Of a DNA stretch of 6,632 bases, positions 1-5,537 are shown in pieces. Under the pieces are notes generated by a model. It was not told the DNA's origin and did not search any database. It saw only the letters and a program-made list of their open reading frames with translations. The translations under genes were made by a program, and so were the position numbers. Source of the DNA: Gammaproteobacteria bacterium (lineage in GTDB: Bacteria; Pseudomonadota; Gammaproteobacteria; Eutrophobiales; Eutrophobiaceae). Location: positions 1 through 6,632 of the forward strand of contig JAAXHV010000522.1 in NCBI GenBank assembly GCA_012270695.1. The letters are read 5' to 3'. Position 1 is the first letter of the stretch. Each line of letters opens with the position of its first letter.

Positions 1-2
1 TG

Positions 3-65
3 CTATGGTTTATTGCGAAGAGGCTGGGTGAGATTTTTTATCAGGCAAATACCAGGGTCCTTTGA
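3..65 (+). CDS. possible 3' tail of an upstream gene (partial)
   Basis: Frame 3 is open from the window edge and ends at TGA 63-65, giving a 20-residue tail (LWFIAKRLGEIFYQANTRVL). Its mixed hydrophobic and basic make-up would suit a protein C-terminus. Frame 1 is also open to a TAA at 76-78, and so short a stretch cannot decide between them. The family is not recognisable. If real, the gene lies in the same direction as the antiporter and ends about 37 bases before it. Confidence 0.2.
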   Translation, partial: LWFIAKRLGEIFYQANTRVL

Positions 66-90
66 AGTCGTCCATTAATTTTGTTATAGC
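62..90 (+). promoter_or_regulatory. candidate sigma70 promoter for the antiporter gene
   Basis: TTGAAG (62-67) and TATAGC (85-90) are separated by exactly 17 bases, and each matches 4 of 6 consensus positions. Transcription would start near 97, only about six bases before the ATG at 103. That fits the absence of a Shine-Dalgarno sequence there and would give a nearly leaderless mRNA. The match is moderate and could be chance. Confidence 0.3.
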
Positions 91-102
91 TTACGGTTTG
101 CG

Positions 103-1272
103 ATGGGAAGCCACGGCATCGAATTTTCGATTTTTTTGATTTTTACCGGCGCTGCGATACTGGCCACCCTGGCCTTGTACGCGCGCCAGGCCATTATCGT
201 TGCGTATATCGTACTCGGCGTCATCCTCGGACCCTGGGGCATGGGCCTGGTTGACGATCCTGAATTGATTGCCGATATCTCGCATATCGGCATTGTTTTC
301 CTGCTCTACCTGCTCGGGCTGGACCTGTTTCCCCAGGAATTATGGAAAATGCTGGGTGAGGCTCTGTGGGTTACCTTACTGAGTTCGTTCATATTTTTCG
401 CGGCAGGTTTCGCTATTGCCTATGGTTTCAGTTACCCGTTGCCTGAGGCGGTGCTGATCGGTTCAATCATGATGTTCTCCAGCACCATAATCGGCGTGAA
501 ACTATTGCCCACCACCGCGTTGCACCATCGCCACACGGGGCAGATGATCATCAGTGTATTGTTAATCCAGGACCTGATTGCGATCATCATTTTACTGATG
601 CTGCAGGGATACGGCAAAAACGACAGGTTGCTAGTCGATATCACCATGCAGATACTGACGCTGCCGCTATTGATCCTCATTTCCTGGTTAGTTGAACGTT
701 ACGTTATCGTCAGGTTAATCAACCGGTTTGATCAAATCCACGAATTCATTTTTTTACTGGCGATTGCCTGGTGTCTGGCAATCGCCGAACTGGCCGTCAT
801 ACTGGGCTTGTCCCGCGAGATAGGCGCGTTCATCGCCGGGATTACGCTGGCCTCCAGCCCTATCGCGCTTTTTATCACCATGAAATTAAAACCGTTACGG
901 GATTTCTTCCTGGTGCTGTTTTTCTTCTCACTAGGCGCCAGTTTTAACCTGGATATTGTCTCGAAAATCATGCTCCCGGCAGCCGCTCTTGCTGCCTGCG
1001 CCCTGGTCTTGAAGCCTGTAATCTTTGAGAAGCTGTTCGTCAAAGCCCATGAAAAACGGGCAATCTCCAGGGAAGTAGGTTACCGGTTGGGACAGATCAG
1101 CGAGTTTTCCTTCCTGATTGCAGTACTGGCGGCCGAGGCGCGTTTTATTCAGCAAGAGACCTCGTACATGATCCAATTGGCGACATTAATCACTTTTATC
1201 ATTTCGTCCTGTATTGTTGTCCTCAACTACCGGACTCCTATTGCAACCTCCGACCGTATGCGCCGGGACTGA
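103..1272 (+). CDS. Kef-type cation:proton antiporter, membrane domain only (CPA2 family)
   Basis: Inner-membrane protein of 389 residues, expected to exchange a monovalent cation (K+ or Na+) for protons. The whole protein is the Na+/H+ exchanger domain, with about 11-13 hydrophobic segments. Family landmarks in order are LGVILGPWGMG (38-48), GLDL (72-75, the family's GLE/GLD motif), SSTIIGVKLL (126-135), the QD pair in a membrane segment (Q156-D157), LGLSREIGAFIAG (234-246), SLGASF (276-281) and GQISEFSFLIA (330-340, like the GEFxF motif of KefB/KefC). Unlike full KefB/KefC it ends just after the membrane domain: there is no TrkA-N/RCK nucleotide-binding domain, so glutathione or NAD gating of the Kef type is not expected. 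The ATG at 103 is the only ATG after an in-frame TAA at 76-78 and keeps the first helix whole. No clear ribosome binding site precedes it. The ion specificity cannot be read from the sequence. Confidence 0.9.
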   Translation: MGSHGIEFSIFLIFTGAAILATLALYARQAIIVAYIVLGVILGPWGMGLVDDPELIADISHIGIVFLLYLLGLDLFPQELWKMLGEALWVTLLSSFIFFAAGFAIAYGFSYPLPEAVLIGSIMMFSSTIIGVKLLPTTALHHRHTGQMIISVLLIQDLIAIIILLMLQGYGKNDRLLVDITMQILTLPLLILISWLVERYVIVRLINRFDQIHEFIFLLAIAWCLAIAELAVILGLSREIGAFIAGITLASSPIALFITMKLKPLRDFFLVLFFFSLGASFNLDIVSKIMLPAAALAACALVLKPVIFEKLFVKAHEKRAISREVGYRLGQISEFSFLIAVLAAEARFIQQETSYMIQLATLITFIISSCIVVLNYRTPIATSDRMRRD

Positions 1273-1336
1273 AAACAAGCTATTGGATGCAAGAATCGTA
1301 AATGGCCAAGAGAATTGAATCGTTAAACACCACATT

Positions 1337-1340
1337 GGAG
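1337..1340 (+). promoter_or_regulatory. ribosome binding site that decides the nitroreductase start
   Basis: GGAG lies 8 bases before the ATG at 1349 but only 2 bases before the in-frame ATG at 1343. Normal spacing favours 1349, giving a product starting MFEKKAITD rather than MIMFEKK. Confidence 0.6.
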
Positions 1341-1348
1341 CAATGATC

Positions 1349-1942
1349 ATGTTCGAGAAAAAAGCAATTACAGATGTTCCCATTAATGACTTGCTGGCGC
1401 GCCGCTGGAGCGGCGTGTCGTATGACCGCGAGCGGCCGGTGGAAGCAGAAAAACTCTCTGCCTGTATAGAGGCCGCAAGGTGGTCCCTGTCCTGTTACGG
1501 CGCCCAGCCCTGGAACTTCATTATATGTGACCGGTCCAGGGACGAGGCAACATGGCAGACCGCCCTGGAGTGCCTGGCAGAGGGGAATCGCGTCTGGGCG
1601 CAAAATGCGCCGGTGCTCATCCTGGCGGTTGCGGTGGAACGCTTCAAGTATAACGGCGAACCGAACAGGTGGGCACAGTACGATACCGGCGCCGCCGGCA
1701 TCAGCCTGTGTTTGCAGGCCACCGAACTTGGCATGATGGCTCACCAGATGGGAGGTTTCGATGCAGATAAATCCGGGCAGGTTTTCGCTATCCCGGAAGA
1801 GCATACGCCCATGGCCATGATTGCCATAGGCTATCAAACAGCGCGGGAGGATGTACCGGAACAACACCGGCAGAGGGAATTTGCTCCCAGACAGCGTGAT
1901 CCTGTAAACGAACACTTTTTTTTCGGGAAATGGGGAGGCTGA
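1349..1942 (+). CDS. nitroreductase-family FMN flavoprotein
   Basis: Soluble cytoplasmic protein of 197 residues, close to the usual 180-220 for the family. These enzymes bind FMN and use NAD(P)H to reduce nitro compounds, quinones or flavins; the substrate here is unknown. Seen in the sequence: an N-terminal RRWSGVSYD (18-26), in the place of the RRSxRxF motif that contacts the FMN phosphate; SCYGAQPWNFII (49-59), the equivalent of PSxxNxQPW; a central DTGAAGISLCLQATELGM (112-129), matching the helix that usually reads DxGxAxQNLxLxAxxLGL; IAIGYQ (158-163), the family's IGYP-like strand; and RQREFAPRQ plus a terminal GKWGG, like the common C-terminal end. The second residue of the RRS motif is followed by W, a variant seen in some subgroups. 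It lies 76 bases after the antiporter on the same strand, with no terminator visible between them, so co-transcription is possible. Confidence 0.9.
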   Translation: MFEKKAITDVPINDLLARRWSGVSYDRERPVEAEKLSACIEAARWSLSCYGAQPWNFIICDRSRDEATWQTALECLAEGNRVWAQNAPVLILAVAVERFKYNGEPNRWAQYDTGAAGISLCLQATELGMMAHQMGGFDADKSGQVFAIPEEHTPMAMIAIGYQTAREDVPEQHRQREFAPRQRDPVNEHFFFGKWGG

Positions 1943-1997
1943 TGAACGGATTCACTGATTTCGGATAATTCCCGGCTGGCAAATACACTTCCGGCAA

Positions 1998-3335
1998 GTG
2001 CGGGAGAGGCGCGATCTCTCCCGTGACACTCATCTGCTGCGCCTGGCGGGACCGTTGATCCTGTCCAACCTGACGGTTGCCTTGCAGGGAATGGTTGATA
2101 CGGCTGTGGTCGGGCATCTGGAAACGCCGGTCTATATCGGCGCTGTGGCAGTGGCTGCCGTGATTTTCAATTTCCTCTACTGGGGGATGGGTTTTCTTCG
2201 TATGGGCACGGTGGGGATCATCGCCCAACTCAAAGGGGACGAAAACCATGACCGACTCAGATCCGCTTTGCTGCACAGTTGTTTTCTGGGAGTGGTCATT
2301 GCCCTGGGTATCCTGGCACTCCGCACCCCCATCGTTACCCTGGGGCTCGATCTTGTCGGCGGCAGCCCGGATGTCAAGAGGCATGCTGAGGTCTACTTCT
2401 ACTGGGCCGTCTGGGGAGCGCCGGCTGTACTACTGAACATGACTTTCGTCGGTTGGTTGCTGGGTATGCAAAATGCCCGGGCCACCTTTTACGTCACCCT
2501 GCTGATCGGTGTTCTTAATATTGTTCTCGATTTTATTTTCGTCTTCCACCTGCACCTGGACGTACGCGGCGTGGCCCTGGCTTCAGTCATAGCGCAGTTC
2601 TGCGGCTCCGGATTGGCGGCTCTTTTCATTTACGGGGAATTAAAACGCCATCCCGGCCGCTGGCGCAGGCCGGTTATCTTCAACATGAATGATTTTACCG
2701 CCTTGCTGGTATTGAACCAGAACATCTTTATCAGGACCTTGTGCCTGATCTTCGCATTTGCGTTTTTTACCAGGCAGGGAGCCAACCAGGGTGAACTGGT
2801 CCTGGCGGCCAATGCCATCCTGCTGAACTTTCAGATGCTGGTGGCCCTGGGTCTGGATGGTTTTGCCAATGCCAGCGAAGCCCTGGTCGGCAAGGCTATC
2901 GGCGCAAAAGATCACAGGCAATTTCGAGAGTCCGTACGTTCGGTGATGACCTGGGGGGGTAGCGTTGCGCTTCTTTATTCATTGTTGTTTATCCTCGCCG
3001 GCAGCTGGTTGATCAACCTGATGACGGATATAGCGAGCGTCAGGGAAACTGCTTACCTTTATCTGCCGTGGATGATCATCTCACCGGTTATTTCTGTCTG
3101 GTGTTTTCTGTTTGACGGTATTTTCATCGGCGCCACCCGGGGTAGGGAACTCAGGAATGGCATGCTGTTTTCAACGTTCGCGGTTTATCTCCCGTGCTGG
3201 TACCTGCTGGAGGGACTGGGCAACCACGGTTTATGGCTGGCCCTGATGGGATTTTTCATCGCCCGCGCATTCAGCCTGTTCTGGTATTACCGCGCTGCTG
3301 CGAGCTGGATTGTTGATGACAGGATTTATACCTGA
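1998..3335 (+). CDS. MATE family efflux transporter, DinF-like branch
   Basis: Inner-membrane protein of 445 residues, the normal MATE length, with about 12 hydrophobic segments in two homologous halves. MATE proteins export cationic or hydrophobic compounds using a proton or sodium gradient. The first segment reads AGPLILSNLTVALQ followed by VDTAVVGHL (33-41); D34 matches the membrane aspartate conserved in DinF-type MATEs. FLYWGMGFLRMGTVGIIAQ (59-77) is the branch's typical gFLRMGTxGxxAQ motif. The second half carries the matching LDGFANASEALVGKAIGA (about 289-306). The start is a GTG: an in-frame TGA at 1956-1958 lies upstream, no ATG falls between, and the next in-frame starts would cut into the first helix. 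The ribosome binding site is weak. The gene begins 55 bases after the nitroreductase. The exported substrate cannot be inferred. Confidence 0.92.
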   Translation: MRERRDLSRDTHLLRLAGPLILSNLTVALQGMVDTAVVGHLETPVYIGAVAVAAVIFNFLYWGMGFLRMGTVGIIAQLKGDENHDRLRSALLHSCFLGVVIALGILALRTPIVTLGLDLVGGSPDVKRHAEVYFYWAVWGAPAVLLNMTFVGWLLGMQNARATFYVTLLIGVLNIVLDFIFVFHLHLDVRGVALASVIAQFCGSGLAALFIYGELKRHPGRWRRPVIFNMNDFTALLVLNQNIFIRTLCLIFAFAFFTRQGANQGELVLAANAILLNFQMLVALGLDGFANASEALVGKAIGAKDHRQFRESVRSVMTWGGSVALLYSLLFILAGSWLINLMTDIASVRETAYLYLPWMIISPVISVWCFLFDGIFIGATRGRELRNGMLFSTFAVYLPCWYLLEGLGNHGLWLALMGFFIARAFSLFWYYRAAASWIVDDRIYT

Positions 3336-3372
3336 CCTCATTTATGCTACGCTGTTGTCCCTGCCCCGGACA

Positions 3373-3378
3373 TATTAT
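3373..3378 (+). promoter_or_regulatory. possible -10 box for moaB
   Basis: TATTAT matches 5 of 6 positions of the -10 consensus. No convincing -35 lies 16-18 bases upstream; the nearest resemblance, TTGTCC at 3355-3360, is too close. A start near 3385 would skip the left arm of the hairpin at 3378-3397 and leave a leader of about 34 bases before the GTG of moaB. Confidence 0.22.
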
Positions 3379-3403
3379 GGACGGATTTGGCTGTCCACTT
3401 TTT
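3378..3403 (+). terminator. candidate intrinsic terminator between the MATE gene and moaB
   Basis: TGGACGG (3378-3384) pairs with CTGTCCA (3391-3397), seven pairs including one G-T wobble, around a six-base loop ATTTGG. One base later comes TTTTT (3399-3403). It would end transcription from the MATE side. It lies only 15 bases before the moaB start, so it could instead act as an attenuator in the moaB leader. Confidence 0.45.
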
Positions 3404-3418
3404 GTATGCGAGTAAAAC

Positions 3419-3937
3419 GTGTCTGATAGAGAATTTAAACCACTGAATATCGCTGTGCTGGTCGTTTCCGATTCGCGCACGGAAAAGACCGACAAATCCG
3501 GAAAACTCCTGGCCCGCAGGCTGGAACAGGCCGGTCACCGGCTCTATGAAAAATCCATCGTAGCGGATGATATATACCAGATCCGAGGGTTGGTTTCCCG
3601 TTGGTGCGCCGCTGCAGACGTGGATGCAATCCTCACCACTGGAGGGACAGGAGTAACCGGCCGGGATGGCACTCCGGAGGCTGTTTCCGTGTTGTTTGAC
3701 AAGGAAATCGAGGGTTTCGGTGAGTTGTTCCGGTATTTGTCCTACCAGGAGATAGGCACTTCGTCGTTGCAATCCCGCGCTGTCGCCGGGGTAGCCGGCG
3801 GCACGTACATTTTCAGCCTGCCGGGTTCGTCGGGCGCCTGCGCCACGGCCTGGGATAAGATCATCTCCCACCAGCTTGATTACCGGACGCGGCCGTGCAA
3901 CCTGGTTGAATTAATGCCCAGACTGAAGGAATTCTGA
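3419..3937 (+). CDS. moaB: molybdenum cofactor biosynthesis protein MoaB
   Basis: Cytoplasmic protein of 172 residues in the MoaB/MogA molybdopterin-binding family, near the 170 of E. coli MoaB. MogA adenylylates molybdopterin before molybdate insertion; MoaB proteins do the same step in organisms without MogA, while the role of E. coli MoaB is less clear. Seen in the sequence: the N-terminal strand LNIAVLVVSDSR (9-20); the phosphate-binding loop TTGGTGVTGRDGTPEA (73-88), with the acidic D83; EGFGELFRYLSYQEIGTSS (98-116) and LQSRAVAGV (117-125), the MoaB-type block; LPGSSGA (134-140); and a C-terminal QLDYRTRPCNL (152-162), matching the MoaB ending. The start is GTG with a modest GAG six bases upstream; no in-frame ATG offers an alternative. 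Its TGA overlaps the ATG of the transpeptidase gene by one base. No other molybdenum cofactor gene lies in the window. Confidence 0.93.
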   Translation: MSDREFKPLNIAVLVVSDSRTEKTDKSGKLLARRLEQAGHRLYEKSIVADDIYQIRGLVSRWCAAADVDAILTTGGTGVTGRDGTPEAVSVLFDKEIEGFGELFRYLSYQEIGTSSLQSRAVAGVAGGTYIFSLPGSSGACATAWDKIISHQLDYRTRPCNLVELMPRLKEF

Positions 3938-4929
3938 TGCAAACGGGAAAGTTAACAGGCTTATATCGCATTACCCTGATCCTGATAAGCATATTCATTT
4001 TCGCTTCGGTCCAGGCGGCAGTTTCCTTTACGCTGGAGAATCCTGCTGATTCGTTGATAGGCGCCGTGGGAACAGTCTATAGCGAACAAAAAGACACGCT
4101 CCCGGACATAGCCAGGGCCAACGGACTGGGTTTCCAGGAGATCAAACTGGCCAATCCCGGTGTGGATACCTGGCTTCCGGGTGAGGGGAAGGAAATTGTG
4201 CTGCCGACTCTGTATGTTTTGCCTGCTACCCCCCATGTGGGTATCGTGCTGAATATTCCGGAGATGCGCCTTTACTATTTCCCCCCGCGAAATACGGACC
4301 ACGTGTCGGAGGTGATTACTCACCCGATCGGAATCGGCCGGCCAGGCTGGCCAACGCCGTATATCAATACCCGGATCATCCAGAAGAAAACCCGACCTCA
4401 CTGGTATCCGCCCGAATCAATCCGCAAGGAACATGCCGAACAAGGTGACCCGCTACCGAAGCGAGTACCTCCCGGGCCGGATAACCCTCTGGGTAACTAT
4501 GCGATGAGGCTGGGAATGCCCGAGTATATTATCCATGGCACGAACAGGCCGTTCGGTATAGGCATGCGCGTCAGCCACGGCTGTATCCGCTTGTATCCTG
4601 AGGACATCAAGAGCCTGTACCAGCAGGTTAAATTGCGGACGCCGGTGCGCATCGTCAATCAGCCTTATAAGGTAGGCAGGTATAATGACAAAATCTACCT
4701 GGAAGCCCATCCCTACCTGGAGGAGGATACAGAGCAGTTCGAAGGGAATCTGACCAGTGTTGTTGAAATGCTCATAGAAATAACCGGTGACCAGGGATAC
4801 GAGGTGGATTGGGTCCTGGTGGAATCGATAATAGCGGAAAGCAACGGCATCCCGGTTGAAATCGGCCGGATAATCGCAACAGAACCACAGGGTGGCCCGA
4901 AGAAACAGGAAATCGTGTCAACGGAATGA
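3937..4929 (+). CDS. periplasmic L,D-transpeptidase, ErfK/YbiS/YcfS type
   Basis: Exported enzyme of 330 residues that forms L,D-peptide links on peptidoglycan. E. coli ErfK, YbiS and YcfS (LdtA-C) of the same layout attach the C-terminal lysine of Braun lipoprotein to diaminopimelate. Layout: basic N-terminus and hydrophobic signal segment (about 11-28, ending SVQAAVS); a LysM-like region (about 47-92, with DIARANG and LANPGVDTWLPGEG); the strand VGIVLNIPEMRLYYFPP (101-117); GIGRPGWPTP (132-141); PPGPDNPLGNYAMRLG (178-193); HGTN (200-203); and the catalytic RVSHGCIRL (211-219), with nucleophile C216 and H214. A C-terminal extension of about 90 residues follows. The resemblance to ErfK runs through the LysM-like part, the NIPEMRLYY strand and the GPDNPxGxYA block, not only the catalytic motif. 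The start has AAGGA (3926-3930) six bases upstream and overlaps the moaB stop as TGATG, so the two genes are translationally coupled. The Lpp-like gene lies convergent just downstream. Confidence 0.94.
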   Translation: MQTGKLTGLYRITLILISIFIFASVQAAVSFTLENPADSLIGAVGTVYSEQKDTLPDIARANGLGFQEIKLANPGVDTWLPGEGKEIVLPTLYVLPATPHVGIVLNIPEMRLYYFPPRNTDHVSEVITHPIGIGRPGWPTPYINTRIIQKKTRPHWYPPESIRKEHAEQGDPLPKRVPPGPDNPLGNYAMRLGMPEYIIHGTNRPFGIGMRVSHGCIRLYPEDIKSLYQQVKLRTPVRIVNQPYKVGRYNDKIYLEAHPYLEEDTEQFEGNLTSVVEMLIEITGDQGYEVDWVLVESIIAESNGIPVEIGRIIATEPQGGPKKQEIVSTE

Positions 4930-4934
4930 CACGA
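4913..4934. repeat. perfect inverted repeat spanning the transpeptidase stop codon
   Basis: TCGTGTCA (4913-4920) and TGACACGA (4927-4934) are perfect 8-base arms around ACGGAA; the stop codon TGA is the first part of the right arm. Read on the minus strand, the hairpin is followed by the T-rich TTTCCTGTTTCTT, so it could help end the transcript of the lipoprotein gene coming from the other side. On the plus strand no T-run follows. Confidence 0.5.
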
Positions 4935-4939
4935 CTTAC

Positions 4940-4989
4940 AGCTTCCGGTGCGCTACGTTCAAGCAACGCACCGGAGCTGGTAGATTTTT
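4940..4989 (+). terminator. intrinsic terminator of the moaB-transpeptidase unit
   Basis: AGCTTCCGGTGCG (4940-4952) pairs with CGCACCGGAGCT (4967-4978), 12 pairs with one bulged T, around a 14-base loop. TTTTT follows at 4985-4989 after six bases (GGTAGA). It is GC-rich and sits 11 bases after the transpeptidase stop. The distance from stem to T-run is slightly long, so its strength is uncertain. Confidence 0.65.
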
Positions 4990-5012
4990 AAGCAGTCAGG
5001 CTTGTGTAATGC

Positions 5013-5324
5013 TTACTTCTGCATCGCTTTTTCAAACATGCGATCCAGCTTGCCTGAATTTTCGTTACAGCATGCATTCGCTGCATCAGCCGCTGATTGG
5101 GCTGAGTTGGCTGCATCCATAGCCTGATTAGCTGCTGACATGGCACTGTCCGCTGCAGAGGCTGCACTGTCTGCTGCAGAGGCTGCACTGTTTGCTGTGG
5201 ATTGAGCATTCTCTGCAATCGCCCTAACCTCATTAAGCTGCTCGACTGTTACGCAGCCCGCACAGCCCCCCAGTATCATCAATACAGCCGCAAAAAATGC
5301 TACTTTGAGTAAGGTTCTCTTCAT
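5013..5324 (-). CDS. Lpp/OprI-type alanine-zipper outer-membrane lipoprotein
   Basis: Precursor of 103 residues. The N-terminus MKRTLLKVAFFAAVLMILGGC is a lipoprotein signal with lipobox LGGC (18-21), so C21 becomes the lipidated first residue. The following residue is alanine, not aspartate, which favours outer-membrane sorting. A heptad region (about 39-83) follows with alanines at the core positions: units such as SAASAAD (46-52, 53-59), SAMSAAN, QAMDAAN and SAQSAAD. This is the trimeric coiled coil of the Lpp/OprI alanine-zipper family. The C-terminus NSGKLDRMFEKAMQK (89-103) resembles the RMLEKASRK ending of Pseudomonas OprI and finishes in lysine, the residue that joins E. coli Lpp to peptidoglycan. 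The mature part of 83 residues is longer than the 58 of E. coli Lpp. Extra cysteines at 24, 85 and 86 are unusual for classical Lpp. The ATG has GGAG eight bases upstream. The expected role is tethering the outer membrane to the cell wall. Confidence 0.88.
   Translation of the reverse strand: MKRTLLKVAFFAAVLMILGGCAGCVTVEQLNEVRAIAENAQSTANSAASAADSAASAADSAMSAANQAMDAANSAQSAADAANACCNENSGKLDRMFEKAMQK
5146..5208 (-). repeat. 21-base tandem repeat coding alanine-zipper heptads
   Basis: Copies at 5146-5166 and 5167-5187 differ at one base (C5151 versus T5172). A third, degenerate copy covers 5188-5208. Each unit encodes one seven-residue turn of the coiled coil in the lipoprotein, so the region probably grew by in-frame duplication of heptads. 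Confidence 0.75.
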
Positions 5325-5332
5325 ATTTTATT

Positions 5333-5336
5333 CTCC
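5333..5336 (-). promoter_or_regulatory. ribosome binding site of the lipoprotein gene
   Basis: GGAG on the minus strand, eight bases before the ATG, in an A/T-rich spacer. Good spacing and accessible context suit a highly translated small lipoprotein and confirm the start at 5324. Confidence 0.6.
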
Positions 5337-5425
5337 AGTTTGCCCGGTTACAGGGGATTTAAGCCTCAAGCCTGCCAATATAGTGATGCATTTTTCAGAT
5401 ATAATCAACCCTCAGATTATTATCG

Positions 5426-5479
5426 TGCAATATTAGACTAACACTATAACATCTGCAGCGAAATATTGCAGTAATATTT
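5426..5479. repeat. AT-rich inverted repeats in the lipoprotein upstream region
   Basis: AAATATT (5461-5467) and AATATTT (5473-5479) form a perfect inverted repeat around GCAGT. TGCAATATT (5426-5434) is also the perfect 9-base inverted match of AATATTGCA (5462-5470), 27 bases apart. The motif AATATT thus occurs three times, on both sides of the candidate -10 box at 5443-5448. This may be an operator or a site for a nucleoid protein, or only the usual AT-richness of a strong promoter. Confidence 0.4.
5443..5451 (-). promoter_or_regulatory. candidate extended -10 promoter for the lipoprotein gene
   Basis: On the minus strand TGTTATAGT is an extended -10 element (TGn followed by TATAGT, 5 of 6). 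The -35 region is poor, as is usual for extended -10 promoters. Transcription from here would give a leader of about 110 bases. TATATT in the region near 5380 is an alternative -10, but no -35 lies at proper spacing. Confidence 0.33.
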
Positions 5480-5489
5480 GATCGCAATA

Positions 5490-5512
5490 GAAACTCCCGC
5501 TCAGGGGGTTTC
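5490..5512 (-). terminator. weak hairpin after the small secreted protein gene
   Basis: On the minus strand GAAAC pairs with GTTTC and CCC with GGG across one C/A mismatch, around a five-base loop TGAGC. The following bases (TATTGCG) hold only a poor T-run. The hairpin lies about ten bases after the stop at 5522-5524, so it may mark the end of that transcript or protect its 3' end. Confidence 0.3.
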
Positions 5513-5513
5513 G

Positions 5514-5537
5514 CGGCCTGTTCAACGGCCTGTTCTG
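5514..5537. repeat. 12-base tandem duplication across the stop codon
   Basis: Units at 5514-5525 (CGGCCTGTTCAA) and 5526-5537 (CGGCCTGTTCTG) agree at 10 of 12 bases. The repeat covers the last codons and stop of the secreted protein gene, so the residues TGR are encoded once before and once after the stop. It is a small replication-slippage scar with no evident function. Confidence 0.5.

Noticed and set aside
1302..1346. Mini-ORF of 14 codons before the nitroreductase, its stop overlapping the ATG at 1343
   Set aside because: No ribosome binding site at proper distance and no sign of a regulatory peptide; such short frames are common by chance.
1280..1915. Minus-strand open frame of 211 codons
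   Set aside because: It lies opposite the nitroreductase gene, has no recognisable domain or ribosome binding site, and the plus-strand protein is a clear family member.
1942..1968. Mini-ORF of 8 codons starting at the nitroreductase stop (TGATG) after GGGGAGG
   Set aside because: The ribosome-binding-like sequence is only three bases from the ATG and is within coding sequence; the frame differs from the MATE gene and I see no frameshift evidence.
1788..2384. Minus-strand open frame of 198 codons
   Set aside because: It spans the end of the nitroreductase and the start of the MATE gene; its translation is low-complexity and unlike a folded protein, as expected for an antisense shadow.
3347..3871. 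Minus-strand open frame of 174 codons
   Set aside because: Shadow of moaB, which is certain by motif and ending.
4979..5012. Short repeat AAGCA...TGCTT as a terminator of the lipoprotein gene
   Set aside because: Only five pairs, a long loop, and an A-run rather than a T-run follows on the minus strand.
4988..5233. Minus-strand frame with repeated QQTVQPLQ
   Set aside because: The repeat is the 21-base heptad-coding repeat of the lipoprotein gene read in another frame.
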